This document shows positions 10,472-20,788 of a DNA stretch of 64,000 bases, in pieces. This DNA comes from Spirometra erinaceieuropaei. Its lineage: Eukaryota; Platyhelminthes; Cestoda; Diphyllobothriidea; Diphyllobothriidae. Made by a program: the position numbers and the translations under genes. The stretch is from contig CACRXP010000008.1 in NCBI GenBank assembly GCA_902702965.1, forward strand, positions 2,882,819-2,946,818, in the 5' to 3' direction. A model generated the notes under the pieces. That model ran no database searches. It had not been told where the DNA came from and saw nothing but the letters and a program-made list of their open reading frames with translations. Every line of letters starts with the position of its first letter. Positions within the stretch are counted from its first letter, which is position 1.

Positions 10472-11628
10472 CAGTAGATTGGCTAACTCATGGAATGTTA
10501 ATCGAAATTCTGAAATGCATTTTCGACTCGAAAAGTAATGTTGTAAAATTTATCATCCCACAGAATAATTCTATGATAATTCAGTTACCTCCGAGTGCCG
10601 GCTTTCGAATGGACTTCATTTCGGCCGCATACGAAGACCACACTCTGTAAAATTAATTCCTTAAGTAGCATAAATTTGTTTCATTGATTCTCGATGTTCT
10701 AAACTATTAAATTATATTTTGTGCAAAATATGTATAAAAATATTTATTTTTTCATTGGTTTGGCAGAAAATTAGGCCTCCTTTCAATTTTGTACTTAAAG
10801 AAAATGTGTAATTCGGTTTTCATATTGACCTAACTGTGAAAAACTCGGCGCCCACCGAGGCACCGAGTTTTTCACAGTTGGGTCAAAATGAATTATTAAA
10901 AATCTGCCAAAATATCAATATTAATTCGGTTTTCAAAAACTTCTCCATTTTCCGAGTAAGTTAGAACCAGACCTGCCGTTAAACTTGCAGTCAGAGTTTC
11001 CAACCTACAAGTCATATATTTTCCGCGTAGGGAAAATTGTACATTTCCCTACGGTATTAAGAGGAAACCATATGGGGTTCATGAAATTTAGCAATGGATT
11101 TGAGCATATTGTAAAATTCACAAGCCATATTAGCAAATGCAAAGACCTGATGTTTCAATAACGAGCATTCCACGGTATTAAACATTCTCGTAATATATGG
11201 CTTGTATTTTGAAAACCCTGAATGCAATTGAAACGCAGATCGGGTCCAAAGTAATTCGGGAATCAGAAAAGTTTTTGAAAACCGAATTGCACCTTTTCTT
11301 CGAGGATTAAATCAAAAGAAGACGTAGTTTTATACCAAATGGGCAAAAATGTTTTTTATGTTTTTTATGTATTTTATGTTTTATTTTTTTTCCATTAAAT
11401 ATAATTGAATTGTCAAGGGCATCGGAAATCAATGAGACAAATGAATGAGTATAGTTTTTGCATGCAGCTGGAAAGAAGTCTATTCAAAAGCCGCACCCGG
11501 GACAACTCAATTATTATAAAATTATGCTGCACGAGGATACATTTTGCAACGTTACCTAAGTAATCTTTTCCAAACGCAAACGCATTTCAGAATTTAGGTC
11601 AACATTTCATGAATTACCGCACCTACTG
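10472..11628. mobile_element. Long-TIR miniature element, family M1, copy 3
   Basis: CAGTAGATTGGCTAACTCAT to ATGAATTACCGCACCTACTG, flanked by TA. At 1157 bp it is longer than its sisters, partly because of an internal segment carrying the hairpin at 10821-10890. Confidence 0.8.
10821..10890. repeat. 28-bp-arm hairpin inside M1 copy 3
   Basis: Left arm 10821-10848 and right arm 10863-10890 are complementary except for two positions, around a 14-base loop. The right arm (ACCGAGTTTTTCACAGTTGG then GTCAAAATG) resembles the sequence after the tRNA-like SINE at 19075 on the minus strand. Confidence 0.75.
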
Positions 11629-11639
11629 TAGCTATGCTA

Positions 11640-12980
11640 ACTAAACTCGTTTCAGTTAGCTAACCATATGGAATCAGACGAGTGGCGTCGCAGGACCAGA
11701 TCTTGCCAGAAGTATTTTGATAATCAACGAAATTTGGATTCCAATCCACTGTACACACGCGTTTGATTGGACCTCATGAAATTCGTTCGCTTCGAGTAGG
11801 GCTGTGCGGCCGAACATCAATCACTCAGGCTCGATATTTGGCAAATAATGACGAAATTGTTACACGTTGAGAGAATGAAGGAGTTGCGCAATATTAAAAG
11901 CTGCGAGTTGCAGGCGTGTCCTCATTGTTCAGCACCTTAGCCTGCGGAACGGCATGCGGAAATTTTGAATTCACCGGTATCAAGGGTGACGAGCAGGGAG
12001 ACGCAACGCGGATAAAGCTCACGGCCAAAGAGTGGACTTTGCTTACTTCATTTCTTTATGCAGGGGAAATTAGGTGATCTTTTGCGGAGGGCGAAATGCT
12101 GGGGAAAAATAAATGGACATAAAAGGGTGCAAAGTAGAATAAATCATTTCTATTGGGGCAAACAGGAATCGGTTATATGTTGCCGCAATGCAATCGACGC
12201 GTGCGCATTTCCTTAGGCCGGGTAAAAACGCCATAATCAAACAAGCATCCGGGAGTATCTCTGCGCATTGAAATGATCTCGTGTTCTCACCACTTAGAAA
12301 GCTGACTACCAATTAGCGTAAAAATATCAATCACCAAGATTCTATCAGCTGTAGGGACTGAAGAGTGCTGGTATCTGACTAGCGATAGTAGAATAGCCTA
12401 TATGGTCAAGAGCTCGTTGTATTTCTTATTGGAAAAAAGTACTCAAATTCAACGAGGATACCTTCTCCGTAGTCTTACCTTTAACTCTAACCCTCGTACC
12501 AACTCTAAATATATAGTTAAACCTTCAAACCCTAACACATACCTTAACCAAAGTTTAGCACGAGACTACCTGGAAAACAGAAGTACTTATGGGCATGCTC
12601 TTTCAGCGCTACGAGCTCGAGAAGACCAATTCTACCAAAGACCGAAGAAAGCACATACGATAACAAACTGACCAAATTTATCGCAAAGCCACCAGCATAT
12701 AAACAGTAATGGGTTGTAATAAAGGCCTCCAAAGATTCATTTGAACATAATTTTCCTTAATGCGCTTTGTTGTGGCAAATGTTAAGTTTTGGTTCGCAGC
12801 ATTTTTCTACTCCAAAGAGCCACTGTAAGCGTTTTCTTGCAACACTTAAAAGTCCTCAATTTTTAGGACTAACTAATGGAATGTCGGGTTGGGAGAAATA
12901 GCCACTTTTGGAATCTGCTTCCTGACGCCTTTAATCGAGGTTTCAATGTTGCTCGTGAGGCCAGGGCTACAGAATAAGCT
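11640..12980. other. No recognised gene; short CCTAAC-type tract
   Basis: Between about 12475 and 12550 there are scattered CTAACCCT, AAACCCTAAC and CCTTAACC strings, resembling degenerate telomere-type repeats. No gene or complete element is visible in the rest. Confidence 0.45.
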
Positions 12981-12984
12981 AAGA

Positions 12985-13805
12985 AGTCGGACGCGTGTGT
13001 CAGTAACTGATCTTTTTAAATATTAGCCAAAATTCTAAAATGTGAAAACTTGACTCAGTAAAAAATAATGCACTTGAGAAGTACGCATCTTTTCGTTGAT
13101 TTCTGATGTCCTCTTAAAAATGAATGTAGTTTATAGAAAACATAGTCAAAAATATGCTTTTGTTTACTGCCTCGGTAATAAATCATGTCTTCTTTTAGTC
13201 TTATACGCCCAGAAAGAACATACTTTAATCTTTAAAACAGACCCCTATTTGTGAGTTGTTAAGGCAGTAAAATTTCCATCCATACAGCGTTGCACCTGTC
13301 AGTACATCGGTGGTATCTTTCTAACGGCATTGACGAATGCGTGATTCTCCTTGCACAGAAAATATACATCTTTCAGAATGTACACCTTGAACGCAAAAAC
13401 AACGCAGATGGTGCCAAAAATTATTCAAAAATTCAGAAACAGTTTTTTAAAACCAAGCGATGCTCACTTTTCGCCCACAGAATGTGAAGTCGTAGTTTGC
13501 TAACGTATGACTAGATGAAGGAATACTTGTTACACGTTTTCTGCAAAATGTATCGTAAATTAAAAAGGCTTCGATTATCAACGGAAAAAAGCGTGCTATT
13601 TAAATATTCGCTTTCACCGAGTGGGGTGTTTGTAGACGGCCGGAAGAAGTACATTAAAAACCGGCATCCAGGTGTGGTTCTTATATTTTAAAAATGTGCC
13701 GCATGAAGATTAATACTATAATCACACTTAATTGACTTCTCCAAACAGAAACACATTTCAGAATTTCGGCTAAAATTTCTTGCGATCGGTAACTGACTAT
13801 AAATG
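12985..13805. mobile_element. Degenerate long-TIR miniature element
   Basis: Internal landmarks of the M1/M2 elements are present in order: a GCCAAAATTCTAAAATG-type left end near 13025, TTTCGTTGATTTCTGATG, TTTATAGAAAACATAG, then the mirrored AACACATTTCAGAATTTCGG near 13747. The exact termini are too decayed to call. Confidence 0.6.
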
Positions 13806-14554
13806 TGGTACGTTGATAGGTTAGATATAGATTCCGCGTGGAACAGCTGTGTATCTGTCTATACATCTTTTTACTCAAATGTCGGCCCCAGAAAAGTGCT
13901 CCGAAAAGACCGGATTTTGTCAAGGACGCGGTGTTAATATTACGTGGTAAATTTTTGACGGTCAGTGTTAAGAATCAAATAGATGTGCGGCAGAATAGGT
14001 CTCTTATCACATCCAAGTGACGGACGAGGTCCATATCTGTGCGTTCTCGGAAAGTTTGACAAGATCACAGCTATTACAGCCGTGAGAGATCAATTGTTAA
14101 GGTTTCCCATTTTACCAAAATTGAGCTGCACTGAGGATGCGTTGAATAAAAACGCGGAGCCGACTTACTCCGAACAGCAATAATGGAGTTTTGTAGAGTC
14201 CGTTTGAGCACTCAACTATTGCCGCGGCAAAGTGCATTAGACACAGTCCTTAAGGTCTCGTCTGTCGCTGTTCCTTGGAGAGTTGACAGGAGCCTGGGAA
14301 AGGAAGAGAGAGGGATTAGGGTCCACATCAATCCATCCTCACGCCAAACCAACACATTCCTTACTATAATATGTCCAACGTGTTTGGAACCATCACCGCG
14401 CTCTAATAATCGCTGGCTGGAAGGTTGCCAACTGGCTAGATAACGAGGTCCTTCGCAGATCTAAGAGTCAGGCTGCGATTTTTCCTTATATATATGACAT
14501 TTATGGCATTGTTAGGCATGCGGAATTAGAGCAATCCTCGTGAAACTCTAGCCC

Positions 14555-14800
14555 ATGCCCTGTGAGCCAGGTCGTGTGTGGCAGACGTAGACGGGTTTTT
14601 TATATTTTTCGGCCATTGCAGCCATATCTACTTCCGGTCATCTCGACATCCTGCTGCTATCAGAGTCAGGTGGGTGAGAGAGGTGGGGGTGCGGTAGATG
14701 CTTTGCAAGTCCGTCTCACTGTAAATTGGGCCAACTCCAGGGGACACGCGGCAGACATGATCGATTACGACGGCATAATGACTATCAATTCTTCCCATTA
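14555..14800 (-). repeat. Dispersed repeat R2, copy b
   Basis: GTCGTGTGTGGCAGACGTAG, TATCAGAGTCAGGTGGGTGAG and GTGCGGTAGATGC appear in the same order as at 54640-54900 and reversed relative to 9060-9235. Confidence 0.5.
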
Positions 14801-14920
14801 AAAAGTTCGTTAGGTCCAAAAGTACGAGATGTTTGTCTCAGTATCAGGAACGCATGGCGACATCCACGGGTTAATTAATGGGCAGGCGATAATGCGACTA
14901 CTGGAAGAAGAAATTTATTG

Positions 14921-14962
14921 GCCTGACGTTTCGGATTCCCACTCGAATCCCTCATCAGATAT
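14921..14962 (-). ncRNA. Hammerhead-like motif of PLE-1 (stem I lost)
   Basis: Minus strand: CTGATGA, GGGATTCGAGTGGGAATCC, GAAACGTC, AGGC. Core and six-pair stem II are intact, but the 5' strand of stem I has become ATAT, which no longer pairs with AGGC. Confidence 0.5.
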
Positions 14963-15097
14963 AGTCACAGATATGGGTAATGATAACACAAGAAGCGCAG
15001 TATTTATAGCACCTGGCTGCCGTGGGACCATAAGCGCACTGTAATAGACAACTCTCGCTATCATCGCTGGGGCCGTAATTGACGCGATAGTGGCTTG

Positions 15098-15701
15098 TCA
15101 GTCCGCATCCGAGTCGCTAATTGCCGTGATTTCCTCATCCGTGTTAAGGGCTGGTGTGACGATTGATTGGCAACTTGGCTCACTGTCACTGGGATTACTG
15201 CTCGCCCGCGCCCTCCCCACGTAGTTAAATCCTCTGCCCAGGGAAAATTTCAGCATGGAATACGGATGGCTTGTGGGCCTGAGAACCATGACTCGAGCAG
15301 CTCGCGGCTCACGTGGTTGTCACCCCTTGGAAGGATTTCGTCCTCTCAAAATTTGAAAATATGGCCGGCCCCGTCAAATGAGTCGCCACCTGAGAGCTAA
15401 CGTCTCCCCGCCTCACCGCCGGTGCGTGTTCGGCGATTCGTGCACGGAGTAATCTCTCAGTTTCTTCGACGTGGTTTCTTTGTTCGCAACTGCACCAGAT
15501 CCGGTAAACGACTCCAGACGTTTCCTGCCGTGGCAGTGGGTCTTTCGGCCTCATGACTTGGCGCCTGATGGTTGCTTCCGGCCTGTGGGCAACCCCAACT
15601 CCAAGTGGAGTGCGAAGACGACTGACGACTTGCGAGACGTTCTTCACGTACGGAAATGGTAGCACAAGGGGTGCAATGACAGTGAGTCAATTTGCCAAGC
15701 A
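15098..15701 (-). pseudogene. PLE-1 GIY-YIG endonuclease fragment
   Basis: Translates to ...PYVKNVSQVVSRLRTPLGVGVAHRPEATIRRQVM..., then GVVYRIWCSCEQRNHVEETE where the better copy at 26900 has GVVYRIWCSCGQSNYVGETG. The paired Cys are present, but the YVGETG motif is damaged (HVEETE). Frame shifts follow near 15310. Non-functional remnant. Confidence 0.75.
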
Positions 15702-15902
15702 ATCGTCACACTAGCATCCAACACGGATGACGAAATCACGGCATTTAACGACTCGGACGCGGGCTGACAAGCCACCATCGCATCAATTACGACCCCAGCG
15801 ATGATAGCGAGAGTTGTCTATTACAGTGCGCATATGGTCCCACGGCAGCCACGTGCTATGAATACTGCACTCCTTGTGCCATCATTACCCATACCTGCGA
15901 CT

Positions 15903-15944
15903 GTCTCTGATGATGGATTCGAGTGAGAATCCGAAACGTCAGAC
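15903..15944 (+). ncRNA. Hammerhead-like motif of PLE-1 (inverted copy)
   Basis: GTCT, CTGATGA, T, GGATTC-GAGTGA-GAATCC, GAAACGTC, AGAC. Stem I is four Watson-Crick pairs (GTCT/AGAC) where other copies have GTCT/AGGC with one wobble. Stem II has six pairs. Helix III is reduced to the self-complementary ACGT. Confidence 0.6.
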
Positions 15945-16007
15945 CAATAAATTTCTTCTTCCAGTGATCGCATTTTGGACTTCCAAACTAATACCTGAAA
16001 AGTCAAA

Positions 16008-16047
16008 TTGGCGAACACGTGTTTTCAGTAACTCTTCATCAGGCCAA
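16008..16047 (-). ncRNA. Type I hammerhead ribozyme candidate (PLE-2)
   Basis: Minus strand: TTGGC (stem I), CTGATGA core, AG-AGTTA-CT (two-pair stem II), GAA, AACACGTGTT (three-pair stem III closed by ACGT, or a five-pair palindrome in a dimer), cleavage base C, then GCCAA pairing with TTGGC. All conserved core positions are present. It lies just past the PLE-2 frame in the same orientation, as known for PLE hammerheads. Confidence 0.7.
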
Positions 16048-16149
16048 AACGGTTACAATGAAGTTTAAGTTATGCGAATTACATGACTTATAAATGATTC
16101 GGGACAATTAACATCGATCGTTCCCACGCCACTCGCATGACGAGGCGTG

Positions 16150-16656
16150 CTATGGCGTGGTCGGCGTGTCGTGGTAATTGGGTTCGGGGGGCGAGGAGGA
16201 GGGGGGGCATAGGCTGTGAGTGCGTCGTGTACCTTGTGCACCCACCCTGGCATCAGGAGGTTGGAGCGACGTTGTGGTCGGCGTCGGCCACGGAAGACAG
16301 AGCGCCTGTGTCAGAGTCTTCTGACAGCATAGCACTGGATTGGCTAGCCGTATAGCCACTGCCTCAGCTGTAGCTAGCACCCGTTGGCGTAGGCCTTTGG
16401 AGAAGCCTGCTGGTGTCCGGTAGACAATCTGAAAGGCTTCTTTGGCATCGACTCGGTGATTCGTATCGACAAGATGTGCGAGAATAGAGCTCGAGATCGA
16501 TTTCTTCTCACCTTTGCCTAGCCAGGCCGGTATGTGTTCACGTACTCTCTTTTCCAAACGCCTCGTTGTACGGCCGATGTAGCGCGCTCCACAGGAGCAA
16601 GTGAATGAATAAATACACATTGATGTAGCCTGCAACGGGAGTCGGTCTTTACCTCC
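16150..16656 (-). pseudogene. PLE-2 GIY-YIG endonuclease fragment
   Basis: The frame holds CIYSFTCSCGARYIGRTTRR then LEKRVREHIPAWL and SSSILAHLVDTNHRVD. This matches the PLE class of GIY-YIG nucleases: the Y..C.C..RYIGRT segment, the R..R.REH helix and the downstream H..H-type pair. The reverse transcriptase part is missing, so the copy is truncated. The open frame continues upstream to 16779, but that part lies in the inverted arm and flank and is not PLE protein. Confidence 0.8.
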
Positions 16657-16707
16657 TACGCTTGGGAGGTAAAGACCGACTCCCGTTGCAGGCCACATCA
16701 ATGTGTA
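16614..16707. repeat. 43-bp-arm fold-back at PLE-2 5' junction
   Basis: Arms 16614-16656 and 16665-16707 are complementary with one mismatch, around the loop TACGCTTG. The left arm is PLE-2 coding sequence; the right arm is its inverted duplicate. Confidence 0.9.
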
Positions 16708-17195
16708 ATACCTGAAACTCGCCTGTTCGTTTCTATACTGGACTTCACCAGCTGGGCAACCCAGTTTCGTAACATGCATACAAATGTTATGTTTTCTGTT
16801 TGAAACCGAATTTCAAAGTATGCTAGTAAGCAATCTCAGGCATCAAACACCTTTTCGCAAACTGTGCGCATAAGTTGCGGCTCGTTAGATGAAGCGTAGC
16901 AAGAGTTTAACAGTCGCATCCAGAAATGAAAATAGCGCGCACACCAGTCCATGTTTTAATTACGAACTCAAATTCACGGAAATTGTCAATAAAATTATAA
17001 TAGAAAATGCCGCTATTCAAGATAGTTTAGTTATTGTATTCAATTGCGATTTATGGAAAGATGCACGGTGGATGTGCAATCTCACGAAACGTTAGCCGTG
17101 ATTGTGAAACACTTTTTCAATTGGAAAAGGCTACTTAAGTGGAGTTGTAATATTAATGATCATAGAGCATAATTACAAGATATATCTGTCACATA
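16708..17195. other. No gene; partial M-element texture
   Basis: A stretch near 17095-17180 (GGCTACTTAAGTGGAGTTGTAATATTAATG) resembles the inner part of a miniature-element arm. Nothing else recognised. Confidence 0.4.
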
Positions 17196-17646
17196 CAGTA
17201 AGTGACCGATCTCTCGAAATGTTGGTTGAAATTCTGAAATGCGTTCTCGGTTTGGAAGGAATACTTAGACATGGATATAATACTGCTTATCTTGCAGCAT
17301 AATCCTTAAGTATTTCGGACTCGGCAGGCTGTTAGCTTTTTAATGCACCGCTCTTTAATCTCCTGTTGAAACCGTACATGCTTTCGATGTTCTTGCAAAT
17401 CTAAATATATTTTATAGAAAACACAAAAAAATATGCCTTCTTTCCGTCGTTTCATAGAGAATTACGTATTCTTTATACTTTATAGTCAAGGAAGCTCATT
17501 CAAAAACTGGCATCCTGGCGTGGCTGAAATATTTTGAAATCATGCTGGATGATAATTGACATTCCAACCCTACATAGCTAATCACTTCGAATCGAAAACA
17601 CATCTGAGAATTTCGGTCCACATTTCATGAGATAGCACATCTGTTG
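17196..17646. mobile_element. Miniature element, family M2, internally deleted
   Basis: Starts CAGTAAGTGACCGATCTCTC and ends ATGAGATAGCACATCTGTTG, with TA on both sides. Both arms match family M2 (see 25251), but the middle is missing, leaving 451 bp. Confidence 0.7.
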
Positions 17647-17970
17647 TATGTATTTTGGAATCCCCTTCACAGTTCGCAATAATGGTTTGCATTGCTGAAT
17701 AAAATGTAAATGAGTGAGATTTCCTTCGGTATTGTAAATTAGATTAATTCCGTCGTCAGAAATAACCGCTGTTTGATGGGTACTCCTCCGGTCAGTTGCG
17801 ATTATCTTATGCGAAAACGCAATCATGTAGCTCGATTACGTTTGCCTTTGCTATCCTTCATAAATTCAATTTGCTCTCGCTTATTGGTTTACACATAATT
17901 TATTCTTTACGGTAGGTTGACCATGATAATGACCTTTTTGCAGTTACGAAATGAATAAAAAATGGTGTAA

Positions 17971-18475
17971 GAGTAGGGTATGTATCTCTCTTGGATAGTT
18001 GTTCAAAAATCCGCCTTCTTGTCTTATTTAGGTAGGTGTAGTTCATAGCAATTTGTCTGGCAACAGATCGTGATATCGGTCGTGCGGAACACGGATTTTG
18101 ACCTTCACCGACGTTATTAATGTTAGCGCTTCCCTTATCAGGCTCAAGGTAAGGGTTGGGGCTACGGGTACTGTTAGTTTCGGGTTATTCTTAGGACTAG
18201 GTTTGCCAGGCTTGGGTTATAGTTCGGATTTGACGCCGAACGTAAGGTTAGGATTCATAATTTAACGTTAACTTTTTAGGGCTAGGGTTGGGGTTCTAGG
18301 GTCAGGGTTATAGTTATAGTAATGATTTCAGGGCTTACGTTTAGATTACCGTTACGATCGAGCTTCCTTTAAAGGTTTACGGGTTAACAGTTGGGGTTAC
18401 CCATTACAGGCATGACCACAATTAAAATTAGGTCTGTAGTTAATTAGTTTTTATTGGGGTTACATACCATACCCC
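17971..18475 (-). mobile_element. TIR element T1, copy 1
   Basis: Ends TAGGGTATGTATC and GGGGTTACATACC, imperfect inverted repeats; in reverse complement it aligns with copies at 53771 and 55251 (ATGTAACCCC, GGTCATGCCT, a CCTAACCCTA-rich middle). The middle holds many GGGTTAGG/TAGGGTT variants, a degenerate telomere-like composition. No coding frame. Confidence 0.6.
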
Positions 18476-18489
18476 GGCCAATAGAGAAC

Positions 18490-19070
18490 CATCCAAGTTT
18501 TCGACATTGCTCAGAGTGCGTGAAGCTTGTTTCGGTGTTGTGACTCGGTCTGGTACCTAGAATGCACACAAAGCGCATGCGCACTCCAATCTTGTCCCTA
18601 ATACCAATGCGGCAGAATATGAGAACAAGATCGGCTATGAAAAGTTGTAGGTCATATCTAACTGGGAAAGTAACACGTATTTATAACATCCTACAGGGAT
18701 TGGACTGCACTTGACAAATGCACTTCGAGAAGAAGATTGTAAACGAGCTGATCGATTACTCGCACAGACGGATCGATCAAGCTCGAGGGGAGCAGCCAAT
18801 GGAAAGGCGCCAAGATCATGCTGACGGCGCGATTGAGAAAACGCACGTGGCCATCAGTGATTGGCTGGCCCCTGTTTTCGGGAGTGTAGGCACTCCCGAT
18901 ATCCGGCTTTTACAGATTCTAACACAAAGACAAGGTGTCTCGCTATTTGAGCGTGTAACACGCCAAGCAACCTAGCCAAAATCACGGAACTGTGCAAAGA
19001 CGTCAACAATCCCGCGAAACTTTCCGAAAACTATTGTGCAATAATAGGCTTATTTTGACCCAATTGTGCA
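18490..19070 (+). other. Unrecognised region with an 85-codon frame
   Basis: A frame at 18718-18975 (HFEKKIVNELIDYSHRRIDQ and on) shows no domain I recognise and may be chance. A short inverted repeat, CGGGAGTGTAGGCACTCCCG, lies at about 18879-18898. Confidence 0.3.
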
Positions 19071-19074
19071 AAAA

Positions 19075-19153
19075 TCGGCGACTCGATGGGACTAGAACTC
19101 CCGACAGTTGGCGGTAGCCCAACGCTTTAACCACGTGAGCAACAAGGCCCCAC
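19075..19153 (-). repeat. tRNA-derived SINE head
   Basis: On the minus strand: GGCCTTGTTGCTCACGTGGT then TAAAGCG (box A like) and GGGAGTTCTAGTCCC (T-arm stem with a box B like GTTCTAGTCCC). Spacing fits a tRNA. The following sequence (GCCGATTTTTGCACAATTGG) is not tRNA, which argues for a SINE or tRNA relic rather than a functional tRNA. Confidence 0.55.
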
Positions 19154-19390
19154 AGGGAGTGGCGAATTTAATCACACTTAGGTTCATTTACGCCCCCCCC
19201 CCAGCATATTACAACAGCTGGGACAAAAGTGGTTTTTCAAAATCGTCTAAAACACCTATTTACGACCGTAGGTTAGCATTTGGTAAATTTTTATAAGAAT
19301 GCTGGGCCAATCGAAACATGAATAAATTGAGCAAGTAACGATACAAATGCACTGACTTGATGCGAATCGGAAAAGTAGTTGACGAGCTTA

Positions 19391-20368
19391 TAGTAAGTGG
19401 GCTAACTCATGAAATGCCAACCGAAATTCCATAGTACGCTGTTGTTTTGAAGAAATTAACTTAGGTTGTAAAACTAGTCAACCCGCAACATAATTGTATA
19501 ATATTTTAGTCACCTCAGAGTGCCGGCTTTTGAAAGAACTTATTTCCGACTGCATGCAAAAACTACACTTTGTAAAAAATGACTGCTTATATTGCATGCA
19601 TTTTTCCCATTGATTTTCGATGCCCCTAAATCTCCAATAATATTTCATGGAAAACTTGCATAATAATATTCATTCCTTCGCTCATTCGGTAGACAATTAC
19701 GCCCTCTTTCCATTATATAGTCGAAGGAAGGGTAAACATTCGGCTTTCAAGAACTTTCCCAATCCCCGAGTAATTTTGAATCCGCTCTACCGTTACACTT
19801 GAATTTAAGGTTTCGAAACTACAGGCCGTATAAGTTCCGCGTACGTAAAACCACACATTCCTCTACGGTAGTAAGAGGGGTCATATGGGGTTCATAAAAT
19901 TCAGCAACGAATTTGATCCCTACTGTTAACTTTACAAGATACATTGGTAAATGCAGAGACATGACGATTTATGAACGGCCGTTTTACGGTATTTAAAAGT
20001 CCCACCGTTAGAGACATTTTTAAGGCCGAATTATGTCCCTCCCTTGAGTATAAATTTAGAAGATGTAGTTGCCTGTCGAATGAGCAAATAATGAATGCAT
20101 GTTTTCAATGAACTATAATTGGACTTTTAAGGGCATCAAAAGTCAACGATAAAAATTCATGCTACATAAGTAGTCATTTTTTACAGAGTGTAGTTTTTGC
20201 ATGCAGCCGAAAAACGTTTATTCGAAAGCCGGCGTCCTAGGGTAACTGAATTATCATAGAATTATGTCGCAGGCTGACTAGTTTTACAATCCTACTTAAT
20301 TAGCCTTTTCGAAACGAAAACGCATTTCGGAATTTCAGTCGCCATTTCATGAGTTAGGCCACCTACTG
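19391..20368. mobile_element. Long-TIR miniature element, family M1, copy 4
   Basis: Left end TAGTAAGTGGGCTAACTCAT (first base mutated from C) and right end ATGAGTTAGGCCACCTACTG, with TA flanks. 978 bp, with arms mirrored over most of the length. It adjoins the PLE-3 remnant at its right. Confidence 0.85.
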
Positions 20369-20788
20369 TACGTTAGTTTTGATATACTTTCCTAAGGTCA
20401 GTACAACTATACAAGGACGGGGTACAGGAAACATGTCAATAATTAGACAATCATCAAAAATTCCCATTGAAAATAAATGTGCAGTGAGGGCGGAAGCGCA
20501 CGGAGAGTCGCATGTAGTTAGTCCACCCTTGGCTACGGCAAACGCAGGGCCTGAGAGAGGTTCTCCTGCGCACACAGGAAAAGCATCGCTGGGGTCCACA
20601 TGATGCCCAGAATTCACAAAATGTGCAAGAATGGGGCTGTTTATGGTCCTATGTTTGTCTATTCCCGGCGATGCTAGGAAGTATTCTCGTAGTATTTTGG
20701 ATATAAACCGACCCGTGCGACAAACAGAACCTGTTCCATAGGAAGGAGTGTAGGAATTGATGCCCACTGAGGGGGTATGATGTGGCAA
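20363..20788 (-). pseudogene. PLE-3 endonuclease region, degraded
   Basis: Reads ...SYGTGSVCRTGRFISKILREY... then SPILAHFVNSGHHVDPSDAF. The second block aligns with SSILAHLVDTNHRVDAKEAF of PLE-2. In the first block YIGRT has become SVCRT, and REH has become REY, so nuclease activity is unlikely. Confidence 0.65.

Larger units (their letters stand above)
14885..15965 (-). mobile_element. PLE-1 insertion with inverted 3' copy
   Basis: Penelope-like element, 5' truncated, sense on the minus strand. The 3' tail and its hammerhead motif lie at the left (14890-15100), and a second copy of the same tail lies inverted at the right (about 15705-15965). The two arms share AGTGCGCTTATGGTCCCACG-type sequence, ATCATCGCTGGGG and the hammerhead core. 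The endonuclease coding part lies between them. Confidence 0.8.
15980..16707 (-). mobile_element. PLE-2 insertion, 5' truncated, fold-back end
   Basis: A second PLE lineage, sense on the minus strand. The endonuclease frame runs leftwards from about 16656, a hammerhead motif follows at 16047-16008, and the 5' junction is a 43-bp inverted repeat (16614-16707). It abuts the PLE-1 insertion at its left. Confidence 0.75.

Noticed and set aside
16137..16355. Plus-strand frame opposite PLE-2
   Set aside because: Shadow of the endonuclease frame on the other strand.
19075..19153. Functional tRNA gene
   Set aside because: Box A and T-arm are recognisable but the acceptor stem is not paired and the anticodon loop is irregular; a SINE relic is more likely.
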